Shown here: positions 47,172-55,600 of the stretch, in pieces
Layout of the letters: the number at the start of each line of letters is the position of its first letter
Numbering within the stretch: position 1 is the first letter of the stretch
Assembly (NCBI RefSeq): GCF_016765655.2
Contig: NZ_CP086106.1
Span: 5,912,501-5,976,500 of the forward strand
Reading direction: 5' to 3'
DNA: 64,000 nucleotides
From: Skermanella mucosa
GTDB taxonomy: Bacteria; Pseudomonadota; Alphaproteobacteria; Azospirillales; Azospirillaceae
The notes under the pieces: model-generated
What the model saw: only the letters and a program-made list of their open reading frames with translations
Databases searched by the model: none
What the model was told of the DNA's origin: nothing
Position numbers and translations under genes: made by a program

Positions 47172-48506
47172 ATGTACTGCGCGCAATATATCTCGACCTT
47201 CGCCCTGGCGGCGGCAGTGTTGCTCGTCTGCCCGCACGCCGGAAAGGCGGATTCCGTCTCCCTGGAGGCGGCTGTCAGGGACAAGACCGCCTCGATAGAG
47301 GGAAAGCTGATCGCTTGGCGCCGGGATATCCACCAGCATCCCGAACTCGGGGACCAGGAGACCAGGACCTCAGGTATCGTAGCCGATCACCTGCGGAGCC
47401 TCGGGCTTGATGTGCGGACCGGCGTCGCCCGGACCGGCGTGGTCGCCGTCCTGAAAGGGGCAAAGCCCGGCCCGACAGTGTCCCTGCGCGCCGACATGGA
47501 TGCCCTGCCCGTCAAGGAGCCCGAAGGACTGCCTTTCGCCTCCCGGGCCAGGTCCCGATACCTGGGCAAGGAGGTCGATGTGATGCACGCCTGCGGGCAC
47601 GACGCCCATACCGCCATGCTGATGGCGACGGCCGAGGTGCTTGCAAGTCTCAAAGACCAGCTTCCCGGCACCGTGCAGTTCATCTTCCAGCCGGCCGAGG
47701 AGGGCTCGAGCCTGCATCCACCTGGGTCGGACCAGATCTCGGGCGCCAAGCTGATGGTAAAGGAAGGGATATTCGCTGACACCAGACCGGATGCGGTTTT
47801 CGGTCTGCATGTCATGCTCGGAAAGTCAGGCGAGATCGCCTACCGCGCCGGTGCAGTCCTGGCCAGCAGCGACAATCTCGAAATCAAGGTGACCGGCAAA
47901 CAGGGCCATGGCGGCATGCCCTGGCAGACGATAGACCCGATCACGACCTCGGCGCAGATCGTCAACGGCCTGCAGACCATCGTCAGCCGGAAGGTCGATC
48001 TGACGACTTCCCCTGCCGTGGTCACGATCGGCACCATCAATGGAGGGACCCGCGCCAATATCGTGCCTGAGACGGTGGCGATGACGGGCACGATCCGGAC
48101 CTACGACGAAGCGATCCGCGATCAGGTGCACCGCGACATCACCACTGTCGCTGAAAAGATCGCCGAGAGCGCCGGCGCCACGGCGGAAGTGTCGATCAGC
48201 CGCGGTTACGACACCACCGTCAACAACGATGAGCTGACCGGGCGCATGCTGCCGGCGCTGGAACGTGCGGCCGATGGCAGGATCCGTCGCTCCCTGCCGG
48301 TTGGCGCGTCGGAGGATTTCTCGGTGTATGCGAGCGAGGCGCCCGGCCTCTTCGTCTTCCTGGGAGTAACGCCGGACGGTCAGGATCCCACAAAGGCCGC
48401 TCCCAACCACAGCCCCAACTTCTTCGTCGATGAGGCAGCGCTCGTGGTCGGCGCCCGGACTATGGCCTCACTGGCCGTCAACTATCTTGCATCACCGACC
48501 AAGTGA
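47172..48506 (+). CDS. Secreted M20-family amidohydrolase (hippurate hydrolase-like)
   Basis: 444 residues with a signal peptide (ALAAAVLLVCPHAGKA, cleavage near KAD). Peptidase M20 features: WRRDIHQHPELGDQE, LRADMDALPVKE, metal ligands in HACGHDAH and FQPAEEGS, and the dimerisation-domain segment GKQGHGGMPWQTIDP. Relatives hydrolyse N-acyl amino acids, hippurate or indole-acetyl conjugates. The export signal puts it in the periplasm. Placement directly after benE suggests a benzoyl conjugate such as hippurate as substrate; that is inference. GAGGAGG precedes the ATG. Confidence 0.85.
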   Translation: MYCAQYISTFALAAAVLLVCPHAGKADSVSLEAAVRDKTASIEGKLIAWRRDIHQHPELGDQETRTSGIVADHLRSLGLDVRTGVARTGVVAVLKGAKPGPTVSLRADMDALPVKEPEGLPFASRARSRYLGKEVDVMHACGHDAHTAMLMATAEVLASLKDQLPGTVQFIFQPAEEGSSLHPPGSDQISGAKLMVKEGIFADTRPDAVFGLHVMLGKSGEIAYRAGAVLASSDNLEIKVTGKQGHGGMPWQTIDPITTSAQIVNGLQTIVSRKVDLTTSPAVVTIGTINGGTRANIVPETVAMTGTIRTYDEAIRDQVHRDITTVAEKIAESAGATAEVSISRGYDTTVNNDELTGRMLPALERAADGRIRRSLPVGASEDFSVYASEAPGLFVFLGVTPDGQDPTKAAPNHSPNFFVDEAALVVGARTMASLAVNYLASPTK

Positions 48507-48878
48507 CGACGACCTCAAAACAACAAAGCTGACAGGCAGACTTCCTTGACGCGATCATCGGTTTCCCGGCCGAACCTCGGCCGAGGAGGTCACCTTGTTC
48601 AAGAACGGCGGCGCCTATCCCGACCTGATAAGTCGCCGTCCCGGTTTTTGAGATCAGCAGGAGGGGCTGATTGCAGCCTTATGCAGCGGGCGCCGACTGT
48701 TTGGCGTCCAGTGACAGACTCCCGCCAGCTTCTGATGTTGGACTTCTAATGTTGGACGGGGTTTATGGTGACGGGCGTGCTAAAGAGACAGCATTGCCAG
48801 AGACAGCGCTGCCGAAGTCCAGAACCCCTGAGGAGTTTGGCCGAATGCCGCCAAATCGTAAATCGTCGTCTAGGACCT
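48507..48878. other. Intergenic, nothing recognised
   Basis: No gene, RNA or repeat that I can support between the amidohydrolase and dodecin genes. Confidence 0.4.
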
Positions 48879-49106
48879 TCAGGCGCCAGGGTCAAGGGTG
48901 TCATCCAAGGTGAAACCGACCTTGAGAGTTACTTGATAGTGCGTCACCTTCCCTCCCTTGATCTGCCCGCGGGTTTCGAGAACTTCAAACCAGCGAAGAT
49001 GTTTCAGATTCTTTGATGCCCGTGCGATCGCGTTCTGTATCGCGTCCTCTACGCTGCTCGGCGATGAACCAACGAGCTGAATGATCTTGTAGATGTGGTC
49101 GCTCAA
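48879..49106 (-). CDS. Dodecin
   Basis: 75 residues with the dodecin fold pattern: [47 protein letters not shown] and a final beta-strand ([13 protein letters not shown]). Tryptophan in RWFEV is the flavin-stacking residue in the family. Dodecins form dodecamers that store flavin in the cytoplasm. It stands alone. Confidence 0.93.
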   Translation of the reverse strand: MSDHIYKIIQLVGSSPSSVEDAIQNAIARASKNLKHLRWFEVLETRGQIKGGKVTHYQVTLKVGFTLDDTLDPGA

Positions 49107-49901
49107 ATTGGACCTCCTGTTAATGAAGATTTCTTCAGGATGTTCTGGCTAATCCGCGCGTCAACCTGGGTAAAGTCAGAGGGGGATCGTGGGCAACGAC
49201 CAGTAAATCCACACGCCGGGCACTGCCGTTCGACATACAGACTTGGGGGCCAGGAACTGTCACAAGGATAAATCCAGCCTGTAGACTTGGGGTAACTATA
49301 AGTTCGGTGTGAGAACAAGTCCGGAGAGAGCGGTGGTGGGCTCCCGCCTCACTGCCTATGAACCCTTTGGCTCTCTCCGGGCCGTATCCGTGTCATGCCG
49401 CTATTCCGTGATCCGGATCTGTATCGCGGAAGTCGAGGCGGCCTCCTGCTGGGGCTTATCCACCTAACCTCCTATGGGCTACGCTCATCCCGATTGCCGC
49501 TCCCCGGCCGGTCGGATGTTTGCCGACGGGATCTACGCGGCGTTCTGTCCGGGTGGGATCATCGAACCTCCTGCCACGGCGGACTGCTTCGGCAAGAAAA
49601 CGTCCTGGGGATACGTGCCTGCGAGGGTCATGCCGCAGCCGTCAGGAATTATGTTTCCTATACCTACTGAAGTTTATAGTAGTATTTCTGATGTGGCCGT
49701 CAAGAGGATAGTTTCCACTGATTGCCGGCTTTCGGCCCTGCTGCGGGCTATACTGCGCTTCTGCAAAAGACCCTCAGCCTGCATACCTGGTAGGTATAAA
49801 GTTAAACGTATAAAGTATTGGCGTCTACTGGATACGAACTGCGATAGTTCCCTCAGGATACGAATAGATCTATCCAAGAAAAAAAGCTGAGGGAGAGAGC
49901 A
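49107..49901. other. Long intergenic stretch before bfd
   Basis: Frames such as 49474-49890 have poor composition and no family resemblance. The last 150 bases are AT-rich and should contain the bfd promoter; no confident Fur box was found by eye. Confidence 0.4.
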
Positions 49902-50126
49902 GTGTACGTCTGCATCTGCAACGCTTTCACGGAAAAGCAAGTTTGCACGGCGATCCGCAAAGGAATATCAACACCGTCCGGCCTGTTTCGCCATCTCGGT
50001 TGCGTTCCGCAATGCGGGAAGTGCGTACCCACCGTGCGGCACATGGTCAAAGGTCCCGAAAGTCTTTTGAGCCCGCCGGCGCGTCATGACAATATCTATC
50101 ATGTCGAGCTGCAGGCTACTGGATGA
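49902..50126 (+). CDS. bfd: Bacterioferritin-associated ferredoxin-like protein
   Basis: 74 residues with the BFD [2Fe-2S] layout: MYVCICNAFTEKQV (Cys-x-Cys) and CVPQCGKCV (Cys pair), plus the typical spacing between. Bfd releases iron from bacterioferritin, but no bfr gene is next to it. The start follows GAGGGAGAG. The C-terminal tail after about residue 52 is longer than in Bfd and not family-like. Confidence 0.88.
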   Translation: MYVCICNAFTEKQVCTAIRKGISTPSGLFRHLGCVPQCGKCVPTVRHMVKGPESLLSPPARHDNIYHVELQATG

Positions 50127-50946
50127 TGGGGGCAGTCTCCTGGCAACTATCCCAGGCGCCGACGACACTCCCCGGGATGACTTAATTGGCTGGAGCGCTA
50201 GGCTCGATAATCATCCATACTTCCCCAATCTGAAACGGCTTAGCTGTAAGCGGTGATGACTCATTGAATACCTCCCTGTCCTGGACGGCTTCTGGACGGG
50301 CAACAAACCAAGATTTGCAAGGCGCCTCGGTATCGAAGGCGCTCCATTCCTTCATCACCGAGGATACACCATGTCTCAAGCGGCTCGTCGAGCCCACGGT
50401 GACGCAAAAAGTCCGGAGTCGGTTTTCAAGGTTTGACAAAACATGAAGATGAACTAAGATGATCGGTATGTTTATCATCGTGTCCTTTGATCGTCTCCTG
50501 CATCGCGCAGGTCACCTCATCGCGGGCAACTAGCCCCGGGCTCGACGCGTGCCGCCGGGTCGCGGGCCCGGGGGCACTTTCAGGACACTACAACTCATCC
50601 AGTCTTTTGGAAAAGCGGACGTTTAAGGCGTCCGAAGCGGCGGCGTTTCAAAATATTGTGTCTGTTCCGTCTGGCGGAGAGACGCCTTGCAGGCTGCTGA
50701 GCGCCTGCAAGTTCGGCATGCAATCGCGTATCGTCGAGAGGAGATCCCCGATGGCGTTGAAACCGAAGACCCCTGCTAGCGAGTGCAATTCCGACCCTGG
50801 AGTGGAGTTGCCCGATGCAAAGGTGGTGAGATTGGCGCCGAAACTTCGCCCCCGCTCGCAGGGCCAGCAGATTGCTCCACAGGGCAGTGGGGACGACCCG
50901 GGTCCTGCCGCTGCTTGATATTGAAATGCCGGAAAACCGCACGACG
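50127..50946. other. Intergenic with one possible minus-strand ORF
   Basis: A 98-codon minus-strand frame at 50182-50478 contains protein-like stretches (AFDTEAPCKSWFVARPEAVQ, SSPLTAKPFQIGEVWMIIEP) and may be a small unknown gene or a remnant; I cannot assign it. The rest (50480-50940) shows nothing but weak frames. Confidence 0.3.
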
Positions 50947-51387
50947 ATGGAGGATAAATTGAGGAAGAACATACAGGTCGGATCGCCAGCTGGTCGAAAG
51001 CAGCCCCGCATCACGCTCACGGCGGATGACCATGACCGCCTTTCGGCCCTGGTGCGCGCCGCCACGGGAACGATGCCGGAAGTCGCCTCCTGCCTGGCCG
51101 AGGAACTGGATCGCGCTTCCATTCTCCCGAGGGGGCAGGCTGCCGAAGACATCGTGTGTATAGGCAGCCAATTGGAGTACCGGGACGAGGCGGCGGGAAC
51201 CGTACGGACGGTGACGCTGGTTTATCCCGGAGAGGCCGACATCTCGCAGGGGAAAGTTTCAGTGCTCACGCCGATCGGGATCGCCCTGATCGGTCTCAAG
51301 GCAGGACAATCGATCACTTGGGAGACGCGGAACGGGACTGTGAGAGAACTGACCTTGCTTGGGGTGCGGCAGCCCCAGGACGCCTGA
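50947..51387 (+). CDS. rnk: Rnk-type regulator of nucleoside diphosphate kinase (GreA/B-like)
   Basis: About 146 residues: a short N-terminal coiled part (DDHDRLSALVRAATG) and a C-terminal GreA/GreB-type FKBP-like domain (EDIVCIGSQLEYRDEAAGTVRTV to QSITWETRNGTVREL). Rnk binds RNA polymerase and is linked to NTP balance. Starts at ATG 50947 or TTG 50959; the TTG has the better-placed GGAGG. It is followed by a perfect 14-bp hairpin at 51511. Confidence 0.85.
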   Translation: MEDKLRKNIQVGSPAGRKQPRITLTADDHDRLSALVRAATGTMPEVASCLAEELDRASILPRGQAAEDIVCIGSQLEYRDEAAGTVRTVTLVYPGEADISQGKVSVLTPIGIALIGLKAGQSITWETRNGTVRELTLLGVRQPQDA

Positions 51388-51510
51388 CCGCCATAGGCCA
51401 GGGACGCTGCGGCGGATATTGTCTCTTTCGGGAACTCTCGCCGATCCGGGGCGGGTGGCTTATTGAGGTCACGCGCGGCGAAAGGATCCTGCCGATGAAA
51501 CAGCTGGAAG

Positions 51511-51546
51511 CCTTGGCTGCAGCCACGCGAGCGGCTGCAGCCAAGG
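51511..51546 (+). other. Perfect 14-bp hairpin between rnk and DUF59 gene
   Basis: CCTTGGCTGCAGCC (51511-51524) pairs with GGCTGCAGCCAAGG (51533-51546) over an eight-base loop. No T-run follows. It also reads as a small alanine-rich ORF (MKQLEALAAATRAA). It could be a factor-dependent terminator or a structured RNA. Confidence 0.6.
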
Positions 51547-51633
51547 CTGCGTTCTTGTGCGGATGGTCCGCCGCAGTTATCTGTTGGATCTATTCAGGTC
51601 CAAACTGCTGAGGTGAAAGGAAAAAACCGCCCC

Positions 51634-51948
51634 ATGAATTCCGAACAAGCCATTTCTGCCGCATGGGAAGCCCTGGGCCAAGTCCTCGATCCCGAAACCG
51701 AGCTTAGTGTGGTCGATATGGGCCTGGTGTATGGTATCGAGGAAACGGCCGATGGGTTGCGCGTCCTCCTGAGCCTGACGCATCCGAGCTGCCCGATGGG
51801 CGACCTGATCGTGGAGCAGGCCGAGGCCGCGCTGGCCGAGGTTGCTGATCCCGATTGCCCGATGCGGGTCGAATTGACTTTCGACCCGCCCTGGACCCCG
51901 GACCGGATTACCGCCGAGGGTCGCCGCCAGTTAGGCAGATCAGGATGA
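51634..51948 (+). CDS. MIP18/DUF59 metal-sulfur cluster assembly factor
   Basis: 104 residues: VLDPETELSVVDMGLVYGIE, LLSLTHPSCPMGDLIVEQAE with the conserved Cys, and VELTFDPPWTPDRIT. DUF59 proteins act in iron-sulfur cluster assembly and are often near denitrification genes. ATG 51634 is chosen from similarity; a GTG at 51613 with a poor context is the alternative. It converges on the Dnr-like regulator. Confidence 0.9.
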   Translation: MNSEQAISAAWEALGQVLDPETELSVVDMGLVYGIEETADGLRVLLSLTHPSCPMGDLIVEQAEAALAEVADPDCPMRVELTFDPPWTPDRITAEGRRQLGRSG

Positions 51949-51983
51949 GTCTACCGCAAATTTACGTCAGCCCATACTCCTGA

Positions 51984-52700
51984 TCAGTCCTCCTCGAGGT
52001 CCTCGTCCTCCAGGCAGAACTCCCGCAAGACATCGATGTTAGCGATTGACACCACGGAGCCATGAACCTCGACGCCGACCGGGCGCAATTTCGCGAGCGC
52101 GCGGGAGAAGGTTTCGGGCTGGATGCCGAGCCGCCTGGCGACCAGTGATTTTTCCAGCGGCAGCTTGAAGGAAGCGTTGCCCCCGCCGGGCGGGCACAGC
52201 TTCAGCAGGAAGCTGCCGACTCGCTGGGGAGCGGACTGGACCTGAAGTTGCTCGACCTGCTGGACCAGCATGCGCAGGCGCGTGGACAGGGAACCCAGCA
52301 TCGCGAACGCCGTCCTGACGTCCGCCTGGACGCAGCGGGCGAATGCCTTGGATGTGATCGACAGCACGCGCAGGTCCGTCACCGCCTGGGCGCTGACAGG
52401 GAAATGGCCCCCCGCAAACATGGCCGCTTCGGCAAAGCTCTCGCCAGCATTCACCATCCGGATCACGGCCTCGGCCCCGTCACGGTTGACCCGGTACAGC
52501 TTCGCCCAGCCTTCCAGCACGACAAAGAACCGATCAGCCGGATCTCCCTGCAAGAACAGGTCGGCTCCCCGCTCCACCGTCCGCACCGTCGCGGTCGCCA
52601 GCAGCGAGGCGAGATCCTGTTCGGCGAGTTGTTCGAACATTGGCAATCCGCGCACGAGATCAGCATCCTGCGGGGACAGACCGGCAAGTAATGTGGACAT
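51984..52700 (-). CDS. dnr: Crp/Fnr-family regulator, Dnr/Nnr type
   Basis: 238 residues: an N-terminal cyclic-nucleotide-like domain (FFVVLEGWAKLYRVNRDGAEAVIRM, ESFAEAAMFAGG), a dimerisation helix and an HTH (VARRLGIQPETFSRALAKL). No cysteine cluster like that of FNR is visible near the N-terminus, which favours a Dnr/Nnr NO-sensing regulator that binds heme. It lies next to nnrS and the nor genes. Its targets probably include the three boxes found here. The acidic tail (LEDEDLEED) is notable. Confidence 0.87.
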   Translation of the reverse strand: MSTLLAGLSPQDADLVRGLPMFEQLAEQDLASLLATATVRTVERGADLFLQGDPADRFFVVLEGWAKLYRVNRDGAEAVIRMVNAGESFAEAAMFAGGHFPVSAQAVTDLRVLSITSKAFARCVQADVRTAFAMLGSLSTRLRMLVQQVEQLQVQSAPQRVGSFLLKLCPPGGGNASFKLPLEKSLVARRLGIQPETFSRALAKLRPVGVEVHGSVVSIANIDVLREFCLEDEDLEED

Positions 52701-52796
52701 GATCGGGCTGCTCCTTAATGGCCGACAATCGACATGGTCGGAACATCAATAAGCGGAATTTTGATAAAATGCGATCCAGAGGTCACGAAACTTACC

Positions 52797-53990
52797 TTAT
52801 CCCGGCCGGCCATCGATCCGGGCGCCTATAAGGATTGGAACATACTCGACAAGGTAGAGCAGAAAAGCGACTGCCCACAGCAACCCGGACAATCCAATCA
52901 CGGGGGCCTGGAACTCCGGCGCTGCGATCGGGCCGAAGACCCGGACCAGGGCGGCGAGGTTGATGATGGTGAAGGCGGCGGTCATGAGACGGGTCGCCTC
53001 AAGCGGGCGTCCGGTATGGCCGCGGGCGGTGCGGGCCATCATGCCCAGGGTCAGGACGCCGATGCCGCCGATGGTGAAGGCATGATCGGGCGTGCTGACC
53101 GGCAGATCGAGTCCGAGATCCAGCGCCGCGCGCAGGAACAGCGCCACCGCGATCCAGGCGTGGCCGGCGTGCAGCACCCAGAGCATTGGAACACTGCGCG
53201 TCGCCCACGGTTTCCAGGGCAGCGCGCGGACGACCAGCAGTGACGCCGAAGCGAGGGCCGCGACACCGCTCGCCGGTGTTAGCGGCGCCAGGACGGAAAG
53301 CACCGCGGCCAGTGCGGTCGCCGCCGTGGCGAGGGTATCCAGCCGCTCGCTGCGGTCGGCGCCTGCCACAGGCAGACGGTTCTTGGTGAAGAACGGGATC
53401 ACCCGCCCGCCCATGATCACCAGGATCACCAGCAGGGCCGCGAGCACCGCGCGCGTGGCTTCCGCCCCGAGCGGGGCGATGCCGGCCGCGTCCAGATGCA
53501 GGGTGAGGTTCGCCAATGCCAGGAAGATCAGGACGAACGGAAAAGCGATGTTGCGCCGGTTCCGGGTCGCCACCAGGGGCGGCAGCATGGATGCGGCCGC
53601 CAGCGGCAGGAAGGCGATATCCACCGCGGCGACCACCTGCCAGGGCAGGCCAGCACCTGCCAGCATGACCATGCGGCCAGCCAACCAGAGGCCGGCCAGC
53701 CCGGCCAGCGGTAAACCGGCGACTGTCGGCCTTCCGGTCCAGTTGGGGATCGCGGTCAGCAGGAACCCCACCAGGACGGCCGAGGTGAACCCGAACAGCA
53801 TCTCGTGGGTATGCCAGCCGACCGTGCTGAAGCCACTTGGGATGGTGAAATGCCCGTGCCAGACCATCACCCACAGCGGGATCCAGGCAGCGGCGAGGCC
53901 GGCTGCAAGCAGGTAGAATGGCCGGAAGCCCAGAGCGAATAGAACGTAGGGCCGGTGCTGAGCGGACGCGTTGGCGGTCGGATTGGTCAC
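52797..53990 (-). CDS. nnrS: NnrS family membrane protein
   Basis: 397 residues with twelve predicted helices and the NnrS features FALGFRPFYLLAAGL, WHTHEMLFGFTSAVLVGFLLTAIPNWTGRP-like block (within helices 2-3), MGGRVIPFFTKN and LHAGHAWIAV. NnrS is a heme- and copper-containing membrane protein that protects against NO stress. It is preceded by a Dnr-type box at 54057-54070 and points away from norC. Confidence 0.93.
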   Translation of the reverse strand: MTNPTANASAQHRPYVLFALGFRPFYLLAAGLAAAWIPLWVMVWHGHFTIPSGFSTVGWHTHEMLFGFTSAVLVGFLLTAIPNWTGRPTVAGLPLAGLAGLWLAGRMVMLAGAGLPWQVVAAVDIAFLPLAAASMLPPLVATRNRRNIAFPFVLIFLALANLTLHLDAAGIAPLGAEATRAVLAALLVILVIMGGRVIPFFTKNRLPVAGADRSERLDTLATAATALAAVLSVLAPLTPASGVAALASASLLVVRALPWKPWATRSVPMLWVLHAGHAWIAVALFLRAALDLGLDLPVSTPDHAFTIGGIGVLTLGMMARTARGHTGRPLEATRLMTAAFTIINLAALVRVFGPIAAPEFQAPVIGLSGLLWAVAFLLYLVEYVPILIGARIDGRPG

Positions 53991-54056
53991 GGGTGGGGCC
54001 TCGGAAACGGTGACGGATGCGCGGCCGCATCATCTCCCGAGGCAGGAGCGCGGTGC

Positions 54057-54070
54057 TTGATCCTAGTCAA
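54057..54070 (-). promoter_or_regulatory. FNR/Dnr-type box upstream of nnrS
   Basis: TTGATCCTAGTCAA has one exact half-site and one with a single change from TTGATnnnnATCAA. Its centre is 73 bp before the nnrS ATG, so a start site 41 bp downstream leaves a 32-nt leader. Confidence 0.75.
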
Positions 54071-54193
54071 AACAGGAGGGCGGAGACGCAGACATGCCGG
54101 AACCCTCAGCCAGAGCCAACCAGAAGAACTCCTGTTGTCCGGTTCCGCAGGCCGACATGGTACTACTTGGCTGCTTCGGATATGCGGAGTCGC

Positions 54194-54466
54194 TCAGGCC
54201 TCAGAACTATCCCGGAGCAGGCAATGCTCGATATAGTGCTCCAAAGCCTGCACCGTGACCGCCGCCTCACGCCCCTCCCCGAGGATATGCCGCTGCGACT
54301 CTCCGGCGTCGGCGGGCTGGAAAGTCATGGTGTAAACGACGGTATTCTTGTGGGGGTGATCGGTCTGGCGTACATCCCGACGGCCGGTGGAGGAAGCGAT
54401 GTAAGTTCCGATTTCGGTCAAGCCGACGAAGGTGTCGCGGTCCGGATCGTAAGTGAAATCAATCAT
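54194..54466 (-). CDS. Hypothetical protein
   Basis: 90 residues from ATG 54466: MIDFTYDPDRDTFVGLTEIGTYIAS... ending EHYIEHCLLRDSSEA. It reads as a real small soluble protein, with a GGAA purine patch before the start. I do not recognise it. It lies on the minus strand between the nnrS and norC genes. Confidence 0.5.
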   Translation of the reverse strand: MIDFTYDPDRDTFVGLTEIGTYIASSTGRRDVRQTDHPHKNTVVYTMTFQPADAGESQRHILGEGREAAVTVQALEHYIEHCLLRDSSEA

Positions 54467-54478
54467 ACTCCGTTCCAA

Positions 54479-54818
54479 TGTTCATCGACTTTGTACGTCG
54501 GCGGACCATAAACCACGCCCTCGCTCATGGACAATATTTTTCCGTCAGCGGATCAGCAGGGCCTGATAATCAGCAGCATTAGGCACATAACCGCCTCAGA
54601 AACCCGATAATTGGTTGAGACATGAGGCAAGCGAAGCCACGACGCGGAACAGTCCTATTTACTAGAACTTTAGTACCGGCTCGGTGGATGTCCCGAGGCA
54701 CCAGCTATGACAGGCGATCTGCGGCCACCACCACTCTCTCCGCAAATAAGTATGAGATCGATCACCTCGGCATGATTGTAATCGCCTGCCCAGGGAAGAA
54801 TCTGCGGAAATCTTTGGC
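54479..54818. other. Intergenic before norC, first part
   Basis: A weak plus-strand frame (54622-54828) ends at the hairpin that follows. I see no supported gene in this part. Confidence 0.35.
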
Positions 54819-54854
54819 AAAAAAGTGAAACCTTGCGTTGGAGCAAGGTTTCAC
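54819..54854 (-). terminator. Perfect hairpin with T6 on the minus strand
   Basis: GTGAAACCTTGC (54825-54836) pairs fully with GCAAGGTTTCAC (54843-54854). On the minus strand it is followed by six T (the A run 54819-54824), giving a textbook Rho-independent terminator. No minus-strand gene is recognised to its right, so what it terminates is unclear. Confidence 0.75.
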
Positions 54855-54880
54855 ATCCACGATGGTGGTTATGTACTCCC

Positions 54881-54894
54881 CTGAAGTTCATCAA
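54881..54894 (+). promoter_or_regulatory. Weak Dnr-box candidate upstream of norC
   Basis: CTGAAGTTCATCAA has one exact ATCAA half-site and a poor left half (CTGAA versus TTGAT). It lies about 200 bp before norC, further than in the other cases. Confidence 0.3.
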
Positions 54895-55090
54895 AGGAGA
54901 ACGGATATGCATCCGACGGGACGCGGATCACGTACATAAGAAGCAAGCAGGGTTCCTGCGGCACGCGAAACCAATCTGCCCTCACAAGAGCACAGCGAGC
55001 AGGCAATGCCCTGGGTGCGTGTTCAAAATCCCCATCCGGTGATAATCATCCCCGAGAAAGTGCCGGAGGGCGCTCAACTGAGGTTAGGTG

Positions 55091-55543
55091 ATGACCGAAC
55101 GGTTCACAAAATCAGCCGTCCGCAACATTTTCTACGGCGGTTCCGCATTCTTCTTCGTCACCTTCGTGGCGCTCACGCTCCACAGCCACTACTACATGGT
55201 GACGGTCAGCACTGATGAATCGACGCTGACCGAGGGCGTCGTGCGCGGTAAACATGTCTGGGAAAAGCACTCCTGCATCAACTGCCACTCGCTGCTTGGC
55301 GAGGGCGCCTACTTCGCGCCCGAACTCGGCAATGTCTGGGTCCGCTATGGCGGCCGGGAAGACCCGGAGGGTGCCCGGGCGGCCCTGGTCGCCTGGATGC
55401 AGTCCCAGCCCAGCGGCATCGAGGGCCGCCGCCAAATGCCGCAGTTCAACCTCACCGACCAGGAACTGAACGACCTTTCCGACTTCCTGGAGTGGACCAG
55501 CCGCATCAACACGCAGGGCTGGCCGCCGAACGACGCGGGCTGA
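55091..55543 (+). CDS. norC: Nitric oxide reductase cytochrome c subunit
   Basis: 150 residues: an N-terminal membrane anchor (NIFYGGSAFFFVTFVALTLHSHYYM) and a periplasmic domain with the heme site CINCHSLLGEGAYFAPEL and a downstream methionine ligand in GRRQMPQFNL. It passes electrons from periplasmic cytochromes to NorB. ATG 55091 is preferred over the adjacent GTG. It starts the norCBQD operon. Confidence 0.96.
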   Translation: MTERFTKSAVRNIFYGGSAFFFVTFVALTLHSHYYMVTVSTDESTLTEGVVRGKHVWEKHSCINCHSLLGEGAYFAPELGNVWVRYGGREDPEGARAALVAWMQSQPSGIEGRRQMPQFNLTDQELNDLSDFLEWTSRINTQGWPPNDAG

Positions 55544-55600
55544 GGTACGACTGGATATGAACCTGCGGAAAAACGACGCTGGCCGGAGGGGAGCCACCGA

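Noticed and set aside
49474-49890. 138-codon plus-strand frame before bfd
   Set aside because: Cysteine-rich random-looking composition with no family resemblance; it ends in an AT-rich probable promoter region.
54670-54912. Minus-strand 80-codon frame across the orphan terminator
   Set aside because: It reads through the perfect hairpin and T-run and shows no protein-like pattern.
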